From Streptomyces niger (lineage in GTDB: Bacteria; Actinomycetota; Actinomycetes; Streptomycetales; Streptomycetaceae): a stretch of DNA of 64,000 bases. Position numbers and translations under genes: made by a program. Shown here in pieces: positions 23,723-31,722 of this stretch. Below the pieces are notes generated by a model that searched no databases, had not been told where the DNA came from, and saw nothing but the letters and a program-made list of their open reading frames with translations. The first letter of the stretch is position 1, and every line of letters starts with the position of its first letter. Location of the stretch: the NCBI RefSeq assembly GCF_000718305.1, contig NZ_JOFQ01000002.1, forward strand, positions 62,001-126,000, written 5' to 3'.

Positions 23723-23766
23723 TCTTGTAAAGCGAAGGTCGTCGGTTCGAATCCGACAGGGGGCTC
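23723..23766 (+). repeat. att direct repeat, right copy
   Basis: 44 bases identical to 1649-1692, the tRNA-Thr 3' half without its 5' half, so it cannot fold as a tRNA. It marks the right end of the AICE; host sequence resumes after 23766. Confidence 0.93.
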
Positions 23767-23783
23767 AAAGCGCTGAACAGCGC

Positions 23784-23827
23784 AAACGCCCCGGTTGGGA
23801 CCTCTTAGGGTTCTGGCCGGGGCGTTT
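23784..23827. terminator. Terminator at the right element junction
   Basis: An 11-bp inverted repeat AAACGCCCCGG (23784-23794) and CCGGGGCGTTT (23817-23827) with a 22-base loop. It ends 33 bases from the PucR-type gene stop at 23860. It probably terminated the tRNA-Thr before insertion and now serves the minus-strand regulator gene. Confidence 0.65.
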
Positions 23828-23859
23828 GGTGTTCAGGTGGGGTGCTTCTCAGGACCTGG

Positions 23860-25152
23860 TTACTGGAGGAGCAGGGTGGGGAACATGGCACAGAGCTGGA
23901 CGGCTTGGTGGAGTTGGGGCCAGTGGTTCCTGGCCAGGGCGTTGAGGCCGGTCAGGGTTTCGATGCGACTCACGCGGTAGCGGATCGTCTTCTCGTGGAC
24001 GTTCAGGTCGGCGGCCGCGTCGCGGACCGAGCCGTCGTAGCCGTCGAGTGATTCGAGGGTTTCCAGCAGCGGGTCGCGCTGGGTCTCGGGCAGTCGCAGG
24101 ATGGGGCCGATGACCTCTTCGACGTAGTCGCCGACGTATTCCATGCGCTGGTTCGCCAGGACCCGGCGCCAGAGCAGTGACCTGGCGTCGGTCAGTCGGT
24201 CCGTAGCCGTCAGGTCGCTGGAGTGGAGGATGTCGCGCGTGGCGACGTACCTGGCGGGGGCCTCGTGCAGGGCGACCGATCGGGTGTAGATGGCGGGTGC
24301 CGTGGCGTTGTGCCGCAGCCAGGACAGAAGGGGCTCGGTGGCGTCGGCGGAACAGAGGATGAGGGTGTGCTGATACGGGGTGTCGAGAGGGGCGATGACG
24401 GCGCTCGCGCAGTCGCCCAGCCGGGCGACCGTGGGGCGGTTGCCCTCCGCGGGATGGCCCGACGCAGGGTGGCCCGACGCGAGGTGGCCCTGCGCGATGA
24501 TCACCGTGGCAGGGAAGATGTCGGCGAGCCGGCTCGCCTGCACGATCTTCGCGAGATACGGGCGTTGCCAGGACGTCGTTGCCTCAGTGATCAGCGAGCA
24601 GAGGGCGTCGAGAGGACGCTCCTCGTCCGCGGCGAGGCTCGACGCGATCTGTTCCTCCGCGTACCCGTCGTCGATGCAGCGCGTCATCTGCTCACTGAGG
24701 CGTAGGAGCAGTGAGGCGCCCTCCTGGAGCCGGTGCGTGAGGCCGGCGAGGTCGGGAACGTCCGTGAGGCCGGGCGCGAGCGAGGGGTCCTGGCAGACGA
24801 GGAGCGCCTCGCTGTGCCCGAGCAGGACCACACCGTGCAGGCTCAGGAGTGTCGGGGGGCGTGCCTGTTTGCGGGCGAGTCGCCGCCCCACTTCCTGGAG
24901 CCCACGGCGTTCGTCGGCGGTCAGCGGACGGGCTTCCACGCAGCTGGTCAGGCCGATGAGCAAGCAGCGCGTGACCTGCCCTTCCAGGTGCGCTCCGGTG
25001 CAGGTGCCCGGGTTGAAGAGGGCGCCGGCCAGCGCCGCCACGCGCGGGGTGACGGCGTTGGCCAGCCGGCGTATTCGCTCGGTGTCAGGGTCGGGCGCGC
25101 CTTGGTGTTCGGGTGTCGCCTCGACTGTCGGAGTCCTTGTTCCCCCACTCAT
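23860..25152 (-). CDS. PucR/CdaR-type transcriptional regulator 1
   Basis: 430 residues. The C-terminal HTH of the PucR family is clear (LLETLESLDGYDGSVRDAAADLNVHEKTIRYRVSRIETLTGL, roughly 365-410). The middle (about 215-350) is a GGDEF-like/CdaR-type regulatory domain, and the N-terminus (about 20-210) is helical, resembling a RsbR/PucR-like sensor. It is paralogous to the gene at 26376, sharing the layout and many blocks (EEVIGPIL, HWPQLHQAVQL). Start ATG 25152 has GGAGAAG upstream; the frame continues open leftwards of the start but without protein character. Probable regulator of the neighbouring biosynthetic genes. Confidence 0.85.
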   Translation of the reverse strand: MSGGTRTPTVEATPEHQGAPDPDTERIRRLANAVTPRVAALAGALFNPGTCTGAHLEGQVTRCLLIGLTSCVEARPLTADERRGLQEVGRRLARKQARPPTLLSLHGVVLLGHSEALLVCQDPSLAPGLTDVPDLAGLTHRLQEGASLLLRLSEQMTRCIDDGYAEEQIASSLAADEERPLDALCSLITEATTSWQRPYLAKIVQASRLADIFPATVIIAQGHLASGHPASGHPAEGNRPTVARLGDCASAVIAPLDTPYQHTLILCSADATEPLLSWLRHNATAPAIYTRSVALHEAPARYVATRDILHSSDLTATDRLTDARSLLWRRVLANQRMEYVGDYVEEVIGPILRLPETQRDPLLETLESLDGYDGSVRDAAADLNVHEKTIRYRVSRIETLTGLNALARNHWPQLHQAVQLCAMFPTLLLQ

Positions 25153-26288
25153 CTTCCGTTCTTCTCCTTGAGGCTCATGCGCAATGCTCGTCGAGGGGTT
25201 GCGCGGGTCGGTGGGCTTGCTCGGTTCGTCGATTCGTCTCGTCGGTTTGCTCGGCAGGCGGGCTGGACGGGCTGGACGGGCTGGAGAGGCAGGGCGGGCT
25301 CTACCGGGTGCCGGTGGAGGCTGACGAGGGCCGGGTGAGGGCCGGGTAGGGGCGGCGCAGCGTCTGTCCGCCTCGATCGGCCCCTCGACCGGTCCCGACT
25401 CGCCCCGTCCCGCTCCGATCGGTCCTCGGTCGACCCCGACCGACCCGTTCCGCCGTGACCCGCCCTCCGCCACGGCCATCGCCACCCCACCCGTCCCGCC
25501 GTGACCCGCCCTCCGCCACCGCCGTCGCCACTCCGCCCGTTCCCCTCGTCGGAACGTCGGCATGTGTACAGAGGCGACGCACGACGTACGAGGGATGGCG
25601 TACGACGTACGGGCGTGACGCACGCGGTATGGGCGGGGCGTGCGACGCACGGATGCGACGTACGGGCACAGACGTGGCGTGCAGGGGTATCCGGTGTCCG
25701 AGGCGATGTGCGGGTCCCCGTGCGGACTGTGCAGGTGGTGTTCGCGGTGTCGGGGCGCGGGGACCTGCCGCGGGATCTGCCTACGGGATGCAGGTGCGGA
25801 GCCCGTCAAGCGGAATTCCTGCAGCGGATATCGGTCAAGGAAGGTGATGACGAGGTCGGCGGAAGTGCGCCGCGAAATCGGATCGTGGTGCCGCTTCCTG
25901 GTGCACAGCACACGCGGTGGGCGGTATGTGCCGTCAGCTCGGGAAGATATCGTCTGTTGAACGGCGGATGAAGATTCCCGGTGACGCGCTGTTGACGAAG
26001 CGATCCGAAAGCCTGAATCTCTGTTGCACGGTTCTTGTCCCCCCGGTCGGTCGTTCGGCGGAGTGGTGGTCCGGCTGCCGGTCGAAGGACAGCCCTCACT
26101 CCATGCGACCGGCGTGCTGCGGTAATTCCGGTCGCGGCAGGCATCCTGCCGCACGCGGCGGGCCGTGTATGCCGGCCTCACTGAACGATCACAGGGATTG
26201 CGCAAGATCCACAAGCTTGGTCCGTGGATATCCGGCTACGCGGTGGCTCCGATTCAAAGGTAGCTCACGGCGCGGTAAATGACATGGA
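25153..26288. other. Long non-coding gap with tandem repeats
   Basis: About 1.1 kb without a credible gene. It contains a 46-bp tandem duplication (25443-25488 and 25489-25534), C-rich runs, and around 25570-25680 a degenerate series of GACGTACG/GACGCACG words. Open frames exist on both strands only because of the extreme GC content. It separates the two PucR-type genes and may hold the promoter of the left one. Confidence 0.6.
25443..25534. repeat. 46-bp tandem duplication
   Basis: Two adjacent copies (25443-25488, 25489-25534) differing at a few positions, sharing CCGCCGTGACCCGCCCTCCG. In non-coding DNA; no function evident. Confidence 0.75.
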
Positions 26289-26318
26289 AAGAGGCCGGCG
26301 AGAAATCGCCGGCCTCTT
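26289..26318 (-). terminator. Terminator of PucR-type gene 2
   Basis: A perfect 13-bp stem (26289-26301 with 26306-26318) closed by a GAAA tetraloop, 58 bases beyond the stop at 26376. On the minus strand the arms are flanked by AA and TT. Confidence 0.8.
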
Positions 26319-26375
26319 CGGTGTTGAGCGCAGTGGGCCGTCGATGGACCGCGGCGCGCGTGGATGCCGTGGCGC

Positions 26376-27620
26376 TCAAGCGCCGGCTGATCGGGGAGTC
26401 GGGAGCATGGCCTGGAGCTGGACCGCTCGGTGGAGCTGGGACCAGTGGGTTCTGCTCAGGGCGTTCAGGCCGGTGAGGGCCTCGATGCGGCCGACGCGGT
26501 AGCGGACCGTCTTCTCGTGCACGTTCAGCGCCGTGGCCGCGCTGCGCACGGATCCGCCACTCCTGTCGAGGGAGTCGAGAGTCTCCAAAAGCGCGGCACG
26601 CTGGTCCGCCGGCAGTTGGAGGATCGGCCCGATCACTTCCTCGGTGTAGTCCTGGAGGTACTCGGGGCGCTGGGTCGCGAGCATCCGCTGCCAGAGCAGG
26701 GACCTGGCGTTGAGCAGGCGCTTCCCGCCGCCGAGCGGGTTGCCGGCCGGAAGGAGCTCCCGCGTGGTGCGGTACCGAACGGGTGCCTCGTCGAAGGCGA
26801 CGGCCCGGGTGTAGATCGTGGTCGCCGCCACGTGCCGGTCGACCCAGGCGAGGAACTGCCCGGTGTTCTCGGCGGAGCACAGCAGCAGCGTGTGGGGTTC
26901 CGGGTCCGGTAGCGCAGCGGTGATCATGCGGAGGGAACGGCCGTTGTGGAGCTCCGGTGCACCGGAGGCGTCCCCGACGGAGCCGTAGGTGAGCCCCATG
27001 ACGACGGGGAACATCTTGTCCAGCCCCGCCTGCTTCACGATTCCGGTCAGGTAGGGGCGCCACAGGGAGTTGGTCTGCTCGGTGATGAGCGTGCAGAGCG
27101 CGTCGACCGGCCGGTTCCGGTCGCCGTTGCCGTTCCGGGCGTCACGTTCGTCCGTGTAGCCCGCTTCGATGCATGCGGTGATTTCCTCGCTGAGTTGCAG
27201 GAGCAGGCCCGCTCCCTCTTCGAGTCGGTCGGCGAGGTCGTCGGGGGCTGCGAGGTCCTGGCAGGCGCGCAGGGCCTCGCTGTGCCCCAGGATCAGTACG
27301 CTGTGCACGCCTACCAGGGCAGGCGGCGTGCCGCCCGTACCGGCGATCGCACGTCCCGCTTCCCGGAGTTCGCGGCACTCCTCCTCGTGCGGCCGGCGGG
27401 CCTGCGCGCAGGCCGTGAGTCCGATGGTCAGGCAGTGGACGACGCGTCTGCGCAAGAGGCTCTCGTCGGTCGAAGCGCGGTCGAATATCGTCCCGGCGAG
27501 ACAGGTGACGCGTGGGGCGATGGCGTCGACCAGCAGATCCATCCGTTCCTGGTCGGCGTCGGGCAGGCCGCCGGTCGCGGCCCGCGGCCCGGCCGGCCTC
27601 CCCTCGGTAGCCCCGATCAT
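26376..27620 (-). CDS. PucR/CdaR-type transcriptional regulator 2
   Basis: 414 residues, paralogous to the regulator at 23860-25152: same helical N-terminus (LVDAIAPRVTCLAGTIFD), same central region ending YTRAVAFDEAPVRYRTTRELL, and a C-terminal PucR HTH (SAATALNVHEKTVRYRVGRIEALTGLNALSR). ATG with AAGGAAGG upstream. The pair probably arose by duplication and may control different promoters or form a cascade over the lipid-type cluster to the right. No PucR N-terminal ligand domain of the classic type is visible. Confidence 0.85.
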   Translation of the reverse strand: MIGATEGRPAGPRAATGGLPDADQERMDLLVDAIAPRVTCLAGTIFDRASTDESLLRRRVVHCLTIGLTACAQARRPHEEECRELREAGRAIAGTGGTPPALVGVHSVLILGHSEALRACQDLAAPDDLADRLEEGAGLLLQLSEEITACIEAGYTDERDARNGNGDRNRPVDALCTLITEQTNSLWRPYLTGIVKQAGLDKMFPVVMGLTYGSVGDASGAPELHNGRSLRMITAALPDPEPHTLLLCSAENTGQFLAWVDRHVAATTIYTRAVAFDEAPVRYRTTRELLPAGNPLGGGKRLLNARSLLWQRMLATQRPEYLQDYTEEVIGPILQLPADQRAALLETLDSLDRSGGSVRSAATALNVHEKTVRYRVGRIEALTGLNALSRTHWSQLHRAVQLQAMLPTPRSAGA

Positions 27621-27690
27621 GCATGGTTCCTTCCTTCGGTAGCCGACCAGTCGTGGCGCGTGCCGGTCGCCTGCGACATGTGGGCGCTCG

Positions 27691-28431
27691 TCACAGCTTG
27701 GGGATGATCTTGAGGCGTTCGTCCATGTCGTCGAGCCGCTTCTTCATGCCCTTGAGCGTGCTGTTCGTGCCGCCCATCTCCTTGTCGAGGGACGAGATGC
27801 TCGACTTCATCCCCTTGATGTCACGTGCTACTTGGGGGAGGGCGGAGGTGTTCTTTTCGAGCTTTTCTATGCTCGTGTTCAGCGAGCTGATCTTCGTATT
27901 GAGGGAAGTCATTTTGCTCGCCATTCCCGGGAGCGGCTTCATGAGGTTCTTCATGGCGCCCATCTCGGTGTTGAGCTTGGTCATCTGATTCTTCATGTCG
28001 CTCAGCGCGGCAAGCTTCTTGTTGGTCGCGCCGAGTTGTTTGTTGGTGGTGGTGAGCTGCTTGTTGGTCGAGGTCAGCTGCTTGTTCGTGCTGATGAGCT
28101 GCTTGTTCGTGCCGGCCAGCTGCTTGTTGGTGGTGGCGAGTCCGGAGGTCACCCCGTCCAGCTTGCCGTCGATGTGTTCGAGCGAGTCGTGCATGCGCGT
28201 GAAGTTGAACTGCAGGACGCTCAAAATTCCCAGGTAGAGCAGCGGTGCGATGAAGAAGATCCGGCGAGGGGTACCCCGACTGCCGGATTCCTTCTCGGCT
28301 TTCTTCTGCGCCTTCGTCGGCTCCGCCTGCTGTCCCTCTCTCGGTGGCGTCTCCTTCGCCGGTTCCTTGTCGTCCACCGCGGGGCCCGGCGTCGCGTCCG
28401 CGGGCCTCGTCACGGTCAGCCCATCGGTCAT
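27691..28431 (-). CDS. Coiled-coil membrane protein with TNKQL heptads
   Basis: 246 residues. A charged N-terminus (1-57) leads to one TM helix (58-77, IFFIAPLLYLGILSVLQFNF), then a continuous coiled coil to the end. Residues 101-142 are six consecutive 7-residue units of the form TNKQLxx, with Leu in a fixed heptad position, followed by less regular heptads (MKNQMTKLNTEMGAMKNLM). One TM with a long parallel coil suggests a surface or septal fibre, or a tether. Family unknown. It is followed leftwards by PucR 2 and preceded by a terminator, so probably a single-gene unit. Confidence 0.75.
   Translation of the reverse strand: MTDGLTVTRPADATPGPAVDDKEPAKETPPREGQQAEPTKAQKKAEKESGSRGTPRRIFFIAPLLYLGILSVLQFNFTRMHDSLEHIDGKLDGVTSGLATTNKQLAGTNKQLISTNKQLTSTNKQLTTTNKQLGATNKKLAALSDMKNQMTKLNTEMGAMKNLMKPLPGMASKMTSLNTKISSLNTSIEKLEKNTSALPQVARDIKGMKSSISSLDKEMGGTNSTLKGMKKRLDDMDERLKIIPKL
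28006..28131 (-). repeat. 21-bp coding repeats (six TNKQL units)
   Basis: Six in-frame 21-bp units encode the heptads of the coiled-coil protein. Third-position differences between units show that the repeat is not brand new, yet the amino-acid core is kept. Confidence 0.8.
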
Positions 28432-28453
28432 GGGTGCCCTCGTCTCGTCGGGC

Positions 28454-28479
28454 GAGGACGCCGTCGGTGCGGCGTCCTC
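28454..28479. terminator. Terminator after the TetR gene
   Basis: A perfect 10-bp stem GAGGACGCCG/CGGCGTCCTC with a 6-base loop, between the TetR stop (28492) and the coiled-coil gene start (28431), both on the minus strand. Confidence 0.65.
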
Positions 28480-28491
28480 ACGTCCGTCAGG

Positions 28492-29154
28492 TCAGTTCGA
28501 CGGGATGGCTTCGTCGCGCAGGCAGGTGTGCAGGATGAGCCGGGAGCAGATCTCGGCCGCGTCCTCGTCCGCGAGGTGCGACCAGGGCGGCATGTGCAGG
28601 CCCTCGATCAGGCCGCACACGGCGATGGCGAGATGGTCGAGATCGATCTCCGGCCGAAAACCCGGCAGCAGGGAGAGCATCTCCAGTCGGTCCCGCAGCT
28701 GGCTGATGATGCTTTCGCGGATGCCCTGCTCCAGCTCCCGCATCTCCGGGTGGTCGATGCAGGCGTCCGCCCAGGCGGTGAGCAGCCCGGCCGCGCCGCG
28801 TCGCCGTCGTACGGCCAGTGAGACCATCTGCTTCAGCCGGCTGACCGGGTCGCCCAGCAGCTCGGTGAACTCCGCTGCCTCGACCAGCCCGGTGATTTCC
28901 TCCAGACGCTCCGCCACCACGGCGAGCAGCAGGTCACGCTTGCTGCCGAAGCGGGTGTAGACGCTGCCCACGGATGTCCCGGCGGCAGCGGCGATCCGCT
29001 CCACCGACGTGCTGCGCCAGCCGTCCGTGCTGAATCCCGCGTCGGCGGCGTGCAGCAGCGCGGCATGGGTCTCCTGGCTGCGTCGCTGCTGCGGCTTGCT
29101 CGGGCCGCGGGGGAGAGGCTGATTGCCTTTCAGCTGAGCCACGTCTTCCTCCAT
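28492..29154 (-). CDS. TetR-family regulator divergent from the lipid-type cluster
   Basis: 220 residues. The HTH is at about 30-75 (ALLHAADAGFSTDGWRSTSVERIAAAAGTSVGSVYTRFGSKRDLL), with a ligand-binding helical domain after it. ATG at 29154; a GTG four codons later (29142) has GGAGGA upstream and may be the true start. It is transcribed away from the KASIII gene across a 273-base gap, the usual layout for a local repressor of the adjacent operon responding to an acyl or related ligand. Confidence 0.87.
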   Translation of the reverse strand: MEEDVAQLKGNQPLPRGPSKPQQRRSQETHAALLHAADAGFSTDGWRSTSVERIAAAAGTSVGSVYTRFGSKRDLLLAVVAERLEEITGLVEAAEFTELLGDPVSRLKQMVSLAVRRRRGAAGLLTAWADACIDHPEMRELEQGIRESIISQLRDRLEMLSLLPGFRPEIDLDHLAIAVCGLIEGLHMPPWSHLADEDAAEICSRLILHTCLRDEAIPSN

Positions 29155-29427
29155 GGAAGAAACCTGAATCCGAATTCGTAACCCGGTTCATGTTCTGTTG
29201 CCCCATCAGGGGGCGTCAAGGGGCTCGGATGTCCGCCGATCCAGGACACTCCTTCGCGAGAACCGCTCCGACCTGGTGTTTTCCTCGTGGATGCCAAACG
29301 GGCGCGCGCCGGAGTCTGGGCACGGGTGATATTGCTGGCGCTCTCTCCCCCGGGTGAGGCTGGACCCCAGAGATCAACAGCGATGGGCGGAAGACGCCTC
29401 ATCACGCTCAGGGGGGCAGCAACCAGG

Positions 29428-30429
29428 ATGGACAGGCAGTTACCGTACGGATCGTCGCGGCGCGTCGGTACCGAGCGCCGGGGCTCGCGGACCGGGCCGC
29501 GCATCGCGGCGTTCGGCCATCACCAGCCGGCGCGCGTGGTCGACAACGCCGAGTTGGCGACCATGGTGGACACCACCGACGAGTGGATCCGCAGCCGGGT
29601 CGGCATCGCCTGCCGGCACCTCGCCGGCCCGGACGAGTCCGTGGCCGACATGGCGGTGGCCGCGGGCGGGAAGGCGCTGGCGGCCGGTGGCCTGGCCCCC
29701 GGGGAGATCGACCTGGTGATCGTGGCGACGTCCAGCCAGGAGACTCAGATCCCGGGCGCCGCGGCCGGTGTGGCGCACCGATTGGGCATCGCCGCCCCCG
29801 GCGCGTACGACGTGAACGCGGGGTGCGCCGGCTTCAGTTACGCGTTGGCAGCGGCCGCGGACGCGCTCCGTGCGGGCTCCGCCCGGAATGCGCTGATCAT
29901 CGGCGCCGAGAAGATGTCCGCCTGGCTGGACTGGCAGGACCGGACGACCTGCGTGATCTTCGCCGATGGCGCGGGAGCAGCCGTGGTGACCGAGCGGGAG
30001 CGCCCCGCTGCCTGGATCGGCCCGGTCGTCTGGGGCAGCGCCGGTGAGCACGCCGAGAGGATCACCGTCCGGAGCCGCGACTCCTTCTTCGCGCAGGACG
30101 GCCAGGCCGTCTACCGCTGGGCCACCTCGCTGGCCCCGGTCGCCCTGGAGGCCTGCCGGCGCGCGGGCATCGCTCCGCACGACCTCGCCGCGTTCGTACC
30201 CCACCAGGCGAACCTCCGCATCATCAGGAGCCTTGCCCGGCAACTCGGCGCGCCCCGCGCGCTGGTGGCCGAGGACATCGTCACCTCGGGCAATACCGCG
30301 GCGGCATCGATCCCGCTCGCGCTGTCACGGATGGCGGAGCGCGGAGAGCTGCGCTCCGGGGACCCCGTCCTGCTGTTGGGCTTCGGTCACGGCCTGACCT
30401 ACGGCGCCCAGGTGATCACTGCCCCCTAG
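29428..30429 (+). CDS. 3-oxoacyl-ACP synthase III (KASIII/FabH-like)
   Basis: 333 residues. Decarboxylative Claisen condensation of an acyl-CoA or acyl starter with malonyl-ACP. The triad is visible: C133 (NAGCAGF), H259 (VPHQANLRI) and N289 (TSGNTAAAS); the family TDEWIxxRxGI block is at 50-60. ATG 29428 gives normal family length; upstream in-frame starts would add about 47 unrelated residues. First gene of the plus-strand operon, divergent from TetR. Probably starts or extends the acyl chain of the cluster product; starter specificity cannot be read from sequence. Confidence 0.9.
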   Translation: MDRQLPYGSSRRVGTERRGSRTGPRIAAFGHHQPARVVDNAELATMVDTTDEWIRSRVGIACRHLAGPDESVADMAVAAGGKALAAGGLAPGEIDLVIVATSSQETQIPGAAAGVAHRLGIAAPGAYDVNAGCAGFSYALAAAADALRAGSARNALIIGAEKMSAWLDWQDRTTCVIFADGAGAAVVTERERPAAWIGPVVWGSAGEHAERITVRSRDSFFAQDGQAVYRWATSLAPVALEACRRAGIAPHDLAAFVPHQANLRIIRSLARQLGAPRALVAEDIVTSGNTAAASIPLALSRMAERGELRSGDPVLLLGFGHGLTYGAQVITAP

Positions 30430-30521
30430 GCCGCGCTGCCCGGCCCGGCGCCGATCCGGTGGTGCCGCCCACCCCGGCTCGTCATTCCCCCTTCCACCGA
30501 ACCGCTACCCGGAGGACAGAC

Positions 30522-31715
30522 ATGCCCGCGCCCAAGAGCTACCTGGGTCCCGACTCCTTTTTCGACTGGCGTGCCGACAACAAGCAGGGCAGCGTCGATG
30601 TCGTACTGCTGACGCATCCCCGCGACGAGGCGGACGCGAGCCGGCTGTTCCCCTTCATCGACAAGCTGGACCGACCCGAGATCGCGCGGCTGCAGCGGCA
30701 CCTGCAGCCGATGTTCGGCGAGATCGTCAGCACCGGGGACTTCACCGTCGGCATCATGTTCCTGCCGTTCTACGCCCACGAGCTCATCGACCCGGAGAGC
30801 CGGCGGCGGTGCGCGCAGATCCTGCAGGAGGACGCCGTCCGCATGGCGGCGAAGGCCGGGGCGAGGATCCTCTGCCTCGGCGGGCTCACCGGGGCACTGT
30901 CCCTCTACGGGCGCCGCCTCGTGGAACCCGCGAAGCAGGCGGGACTGACCCTGACCACCGGACACGCGCTGACCGCCGTGGGCGTGCACCAGACCTACTG
31001 GCAGGCGCTGGAGCAGTTGGAGCGCGCGCCCGGCGACCAGCGCCTCACCGTCCTGGGGGTCGGCAGCATCGGCCGCGCCTTCATGGAGCTGCTGCAGGCG
31101 AGCGGGCAACCGCCGCGGGAACTGGTGTTGGTGGACCGCCCGCAGGCCGCCGGCAAGCTCGAACGGCTGGCGCAGGTCTTCCATGAACAGACCGGAGCGC
31201 AGACCTCGTTCGAGGTGACCGACGCGCTCGGCGCGCTCGCCCCGGACAGCGCCTGCTACGCCACCGACGTCCTCGTGAGCGCAGTCAGCACGCCGTACGT
31301 GGTGGACATCGACAAGGTCGCGCCCGGCACGATCCTGATCGACGACAGCCAGCCGTTCTGCTGGGACCGGGAGAAGGCCTGGCAGCGCTGCGTCGAGGCC
31401 GCCGACATCGTGCCTTGCGACGCGGGCCTGGTGGACTGCGCGGGCATCGGCTACCGGTCCGCCTTCCCCTTCGACTTCGCCGACGCGGGGGCCGACGGCT
31501 CCAGCACGACGGCCTGGACCTGCCAGACCGAAGGGATGCTCCTCGCGCTCGACGAGGACCTGCCACGCACGGTCGGCGAGCCCACGATCGACACGATCCT
31601 CGCCTACCAGGACGCCTACCACCGTCAGGGGCTGCGCATTCCCACCCTGCAGTGCGGTCCCAACCCCCTGCCCATCGACAAGATCAAAGCCGCCGCGGCA
31701 AGCGTGGCGGCCTGA
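30522..31715 (+). CDS. Acyl-ACP reductase-like NAD(P)-dependent enzyme
   Basis: 397 residues. The layout resembles cyanobacterial long-chain acyl-ACP reductase (fatty aldehyde-forming): an N-terminal helical region, LGGLTGALSLYG (119-130) and TTGHALTA (145-152) blocks, a Rossmann motif TVLGVGSIGRAF (176-187), and C306 in GLVDCAGIG at the position of the reductase catalytic Cys. Predicted reaction: acyl-ACP plus NAD(P)H to aldehyde, or a related acyl transfer. ATG with GGAGGA seven bases upstream. Alternative: a shikimate-DH-like dehydrogenase of other specificity. It follows the KASIII gene and precedes the PP-loop gene. Confidence 0.72.
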   Translation: MPAPKSYLGPDSFFDWRADNKQGSVDVVLLTHPRDEADASRLFPFIDKLDRPEIARLQRHLQPMFGEIVSTGDFTVGIMFLPFYAHELIDPESRRRCAQILQEDAVRMAAKAGARILCLGGLTGALSLYGRRLVEPAKQAGLTLTTGHALTAVGVHQTYWQALEQLERAPGDQRLTVLGVGSIGRAFMELLQASGQPPRELVLVDRPQAAGKLERLAQVFHEQTGAQTSFEVTDALGALAPDSACYATDVLVSAVSTPYVVDIDKVAPGTILIDDSQPFCWDREKAWQRCVEAADIVPCDAGLVDCAGIGYRSAFPFDFADAGADGSSTTAWTCQTEGMLLALDEDLPRTVGEPTIDTILAYQDAYHRQGLRIPTLQCGPNPLPIDKIKAAAASVAA

Positions 31716-31722
31716 CACCCGA

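Larger units (their letters stand above)
1649..23766. mobile_element. Integrated AICE, about 22.1 kb, in tRNA-Thr
   Basis: Bounded by perfect 44-bp repeats (1649-1692 and 23723-23766). In order from the tRNA it carries int, xis, an iteron array, replication helicase, prim-pol, a cytosine methyltransferase, small membrane proteins, a clt-like repeat, TraB/FtsK, Spd-like proteins, small AICE-typical proteins, an HTH/NUDIX/HD/GntR regulatory module, and cargo that includes a restriction-modification locus. There is no relaxase or type IV secretion gene; a single FtsK-type translocase suffices in AICEs, which transfer double-stranded DNA between mycelia. All core modules look intact, so the element could still be mobile. 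Confidence 0.93.

Noticed and set aside
23723..23766. A second tRNA-Thr gene
   Set aside because: Only the 3' half is present; there is no acceptor 5' strand or D-arm, so it is an att copy.
25153..26214. In-frame upstream extension of the left PucR-type regulator
   Set aside because: The extension is His/Arg/Pro-rich without domain character and crosses a 46-bp tandem duplication; the ATG at 25152 has a ribosome site.
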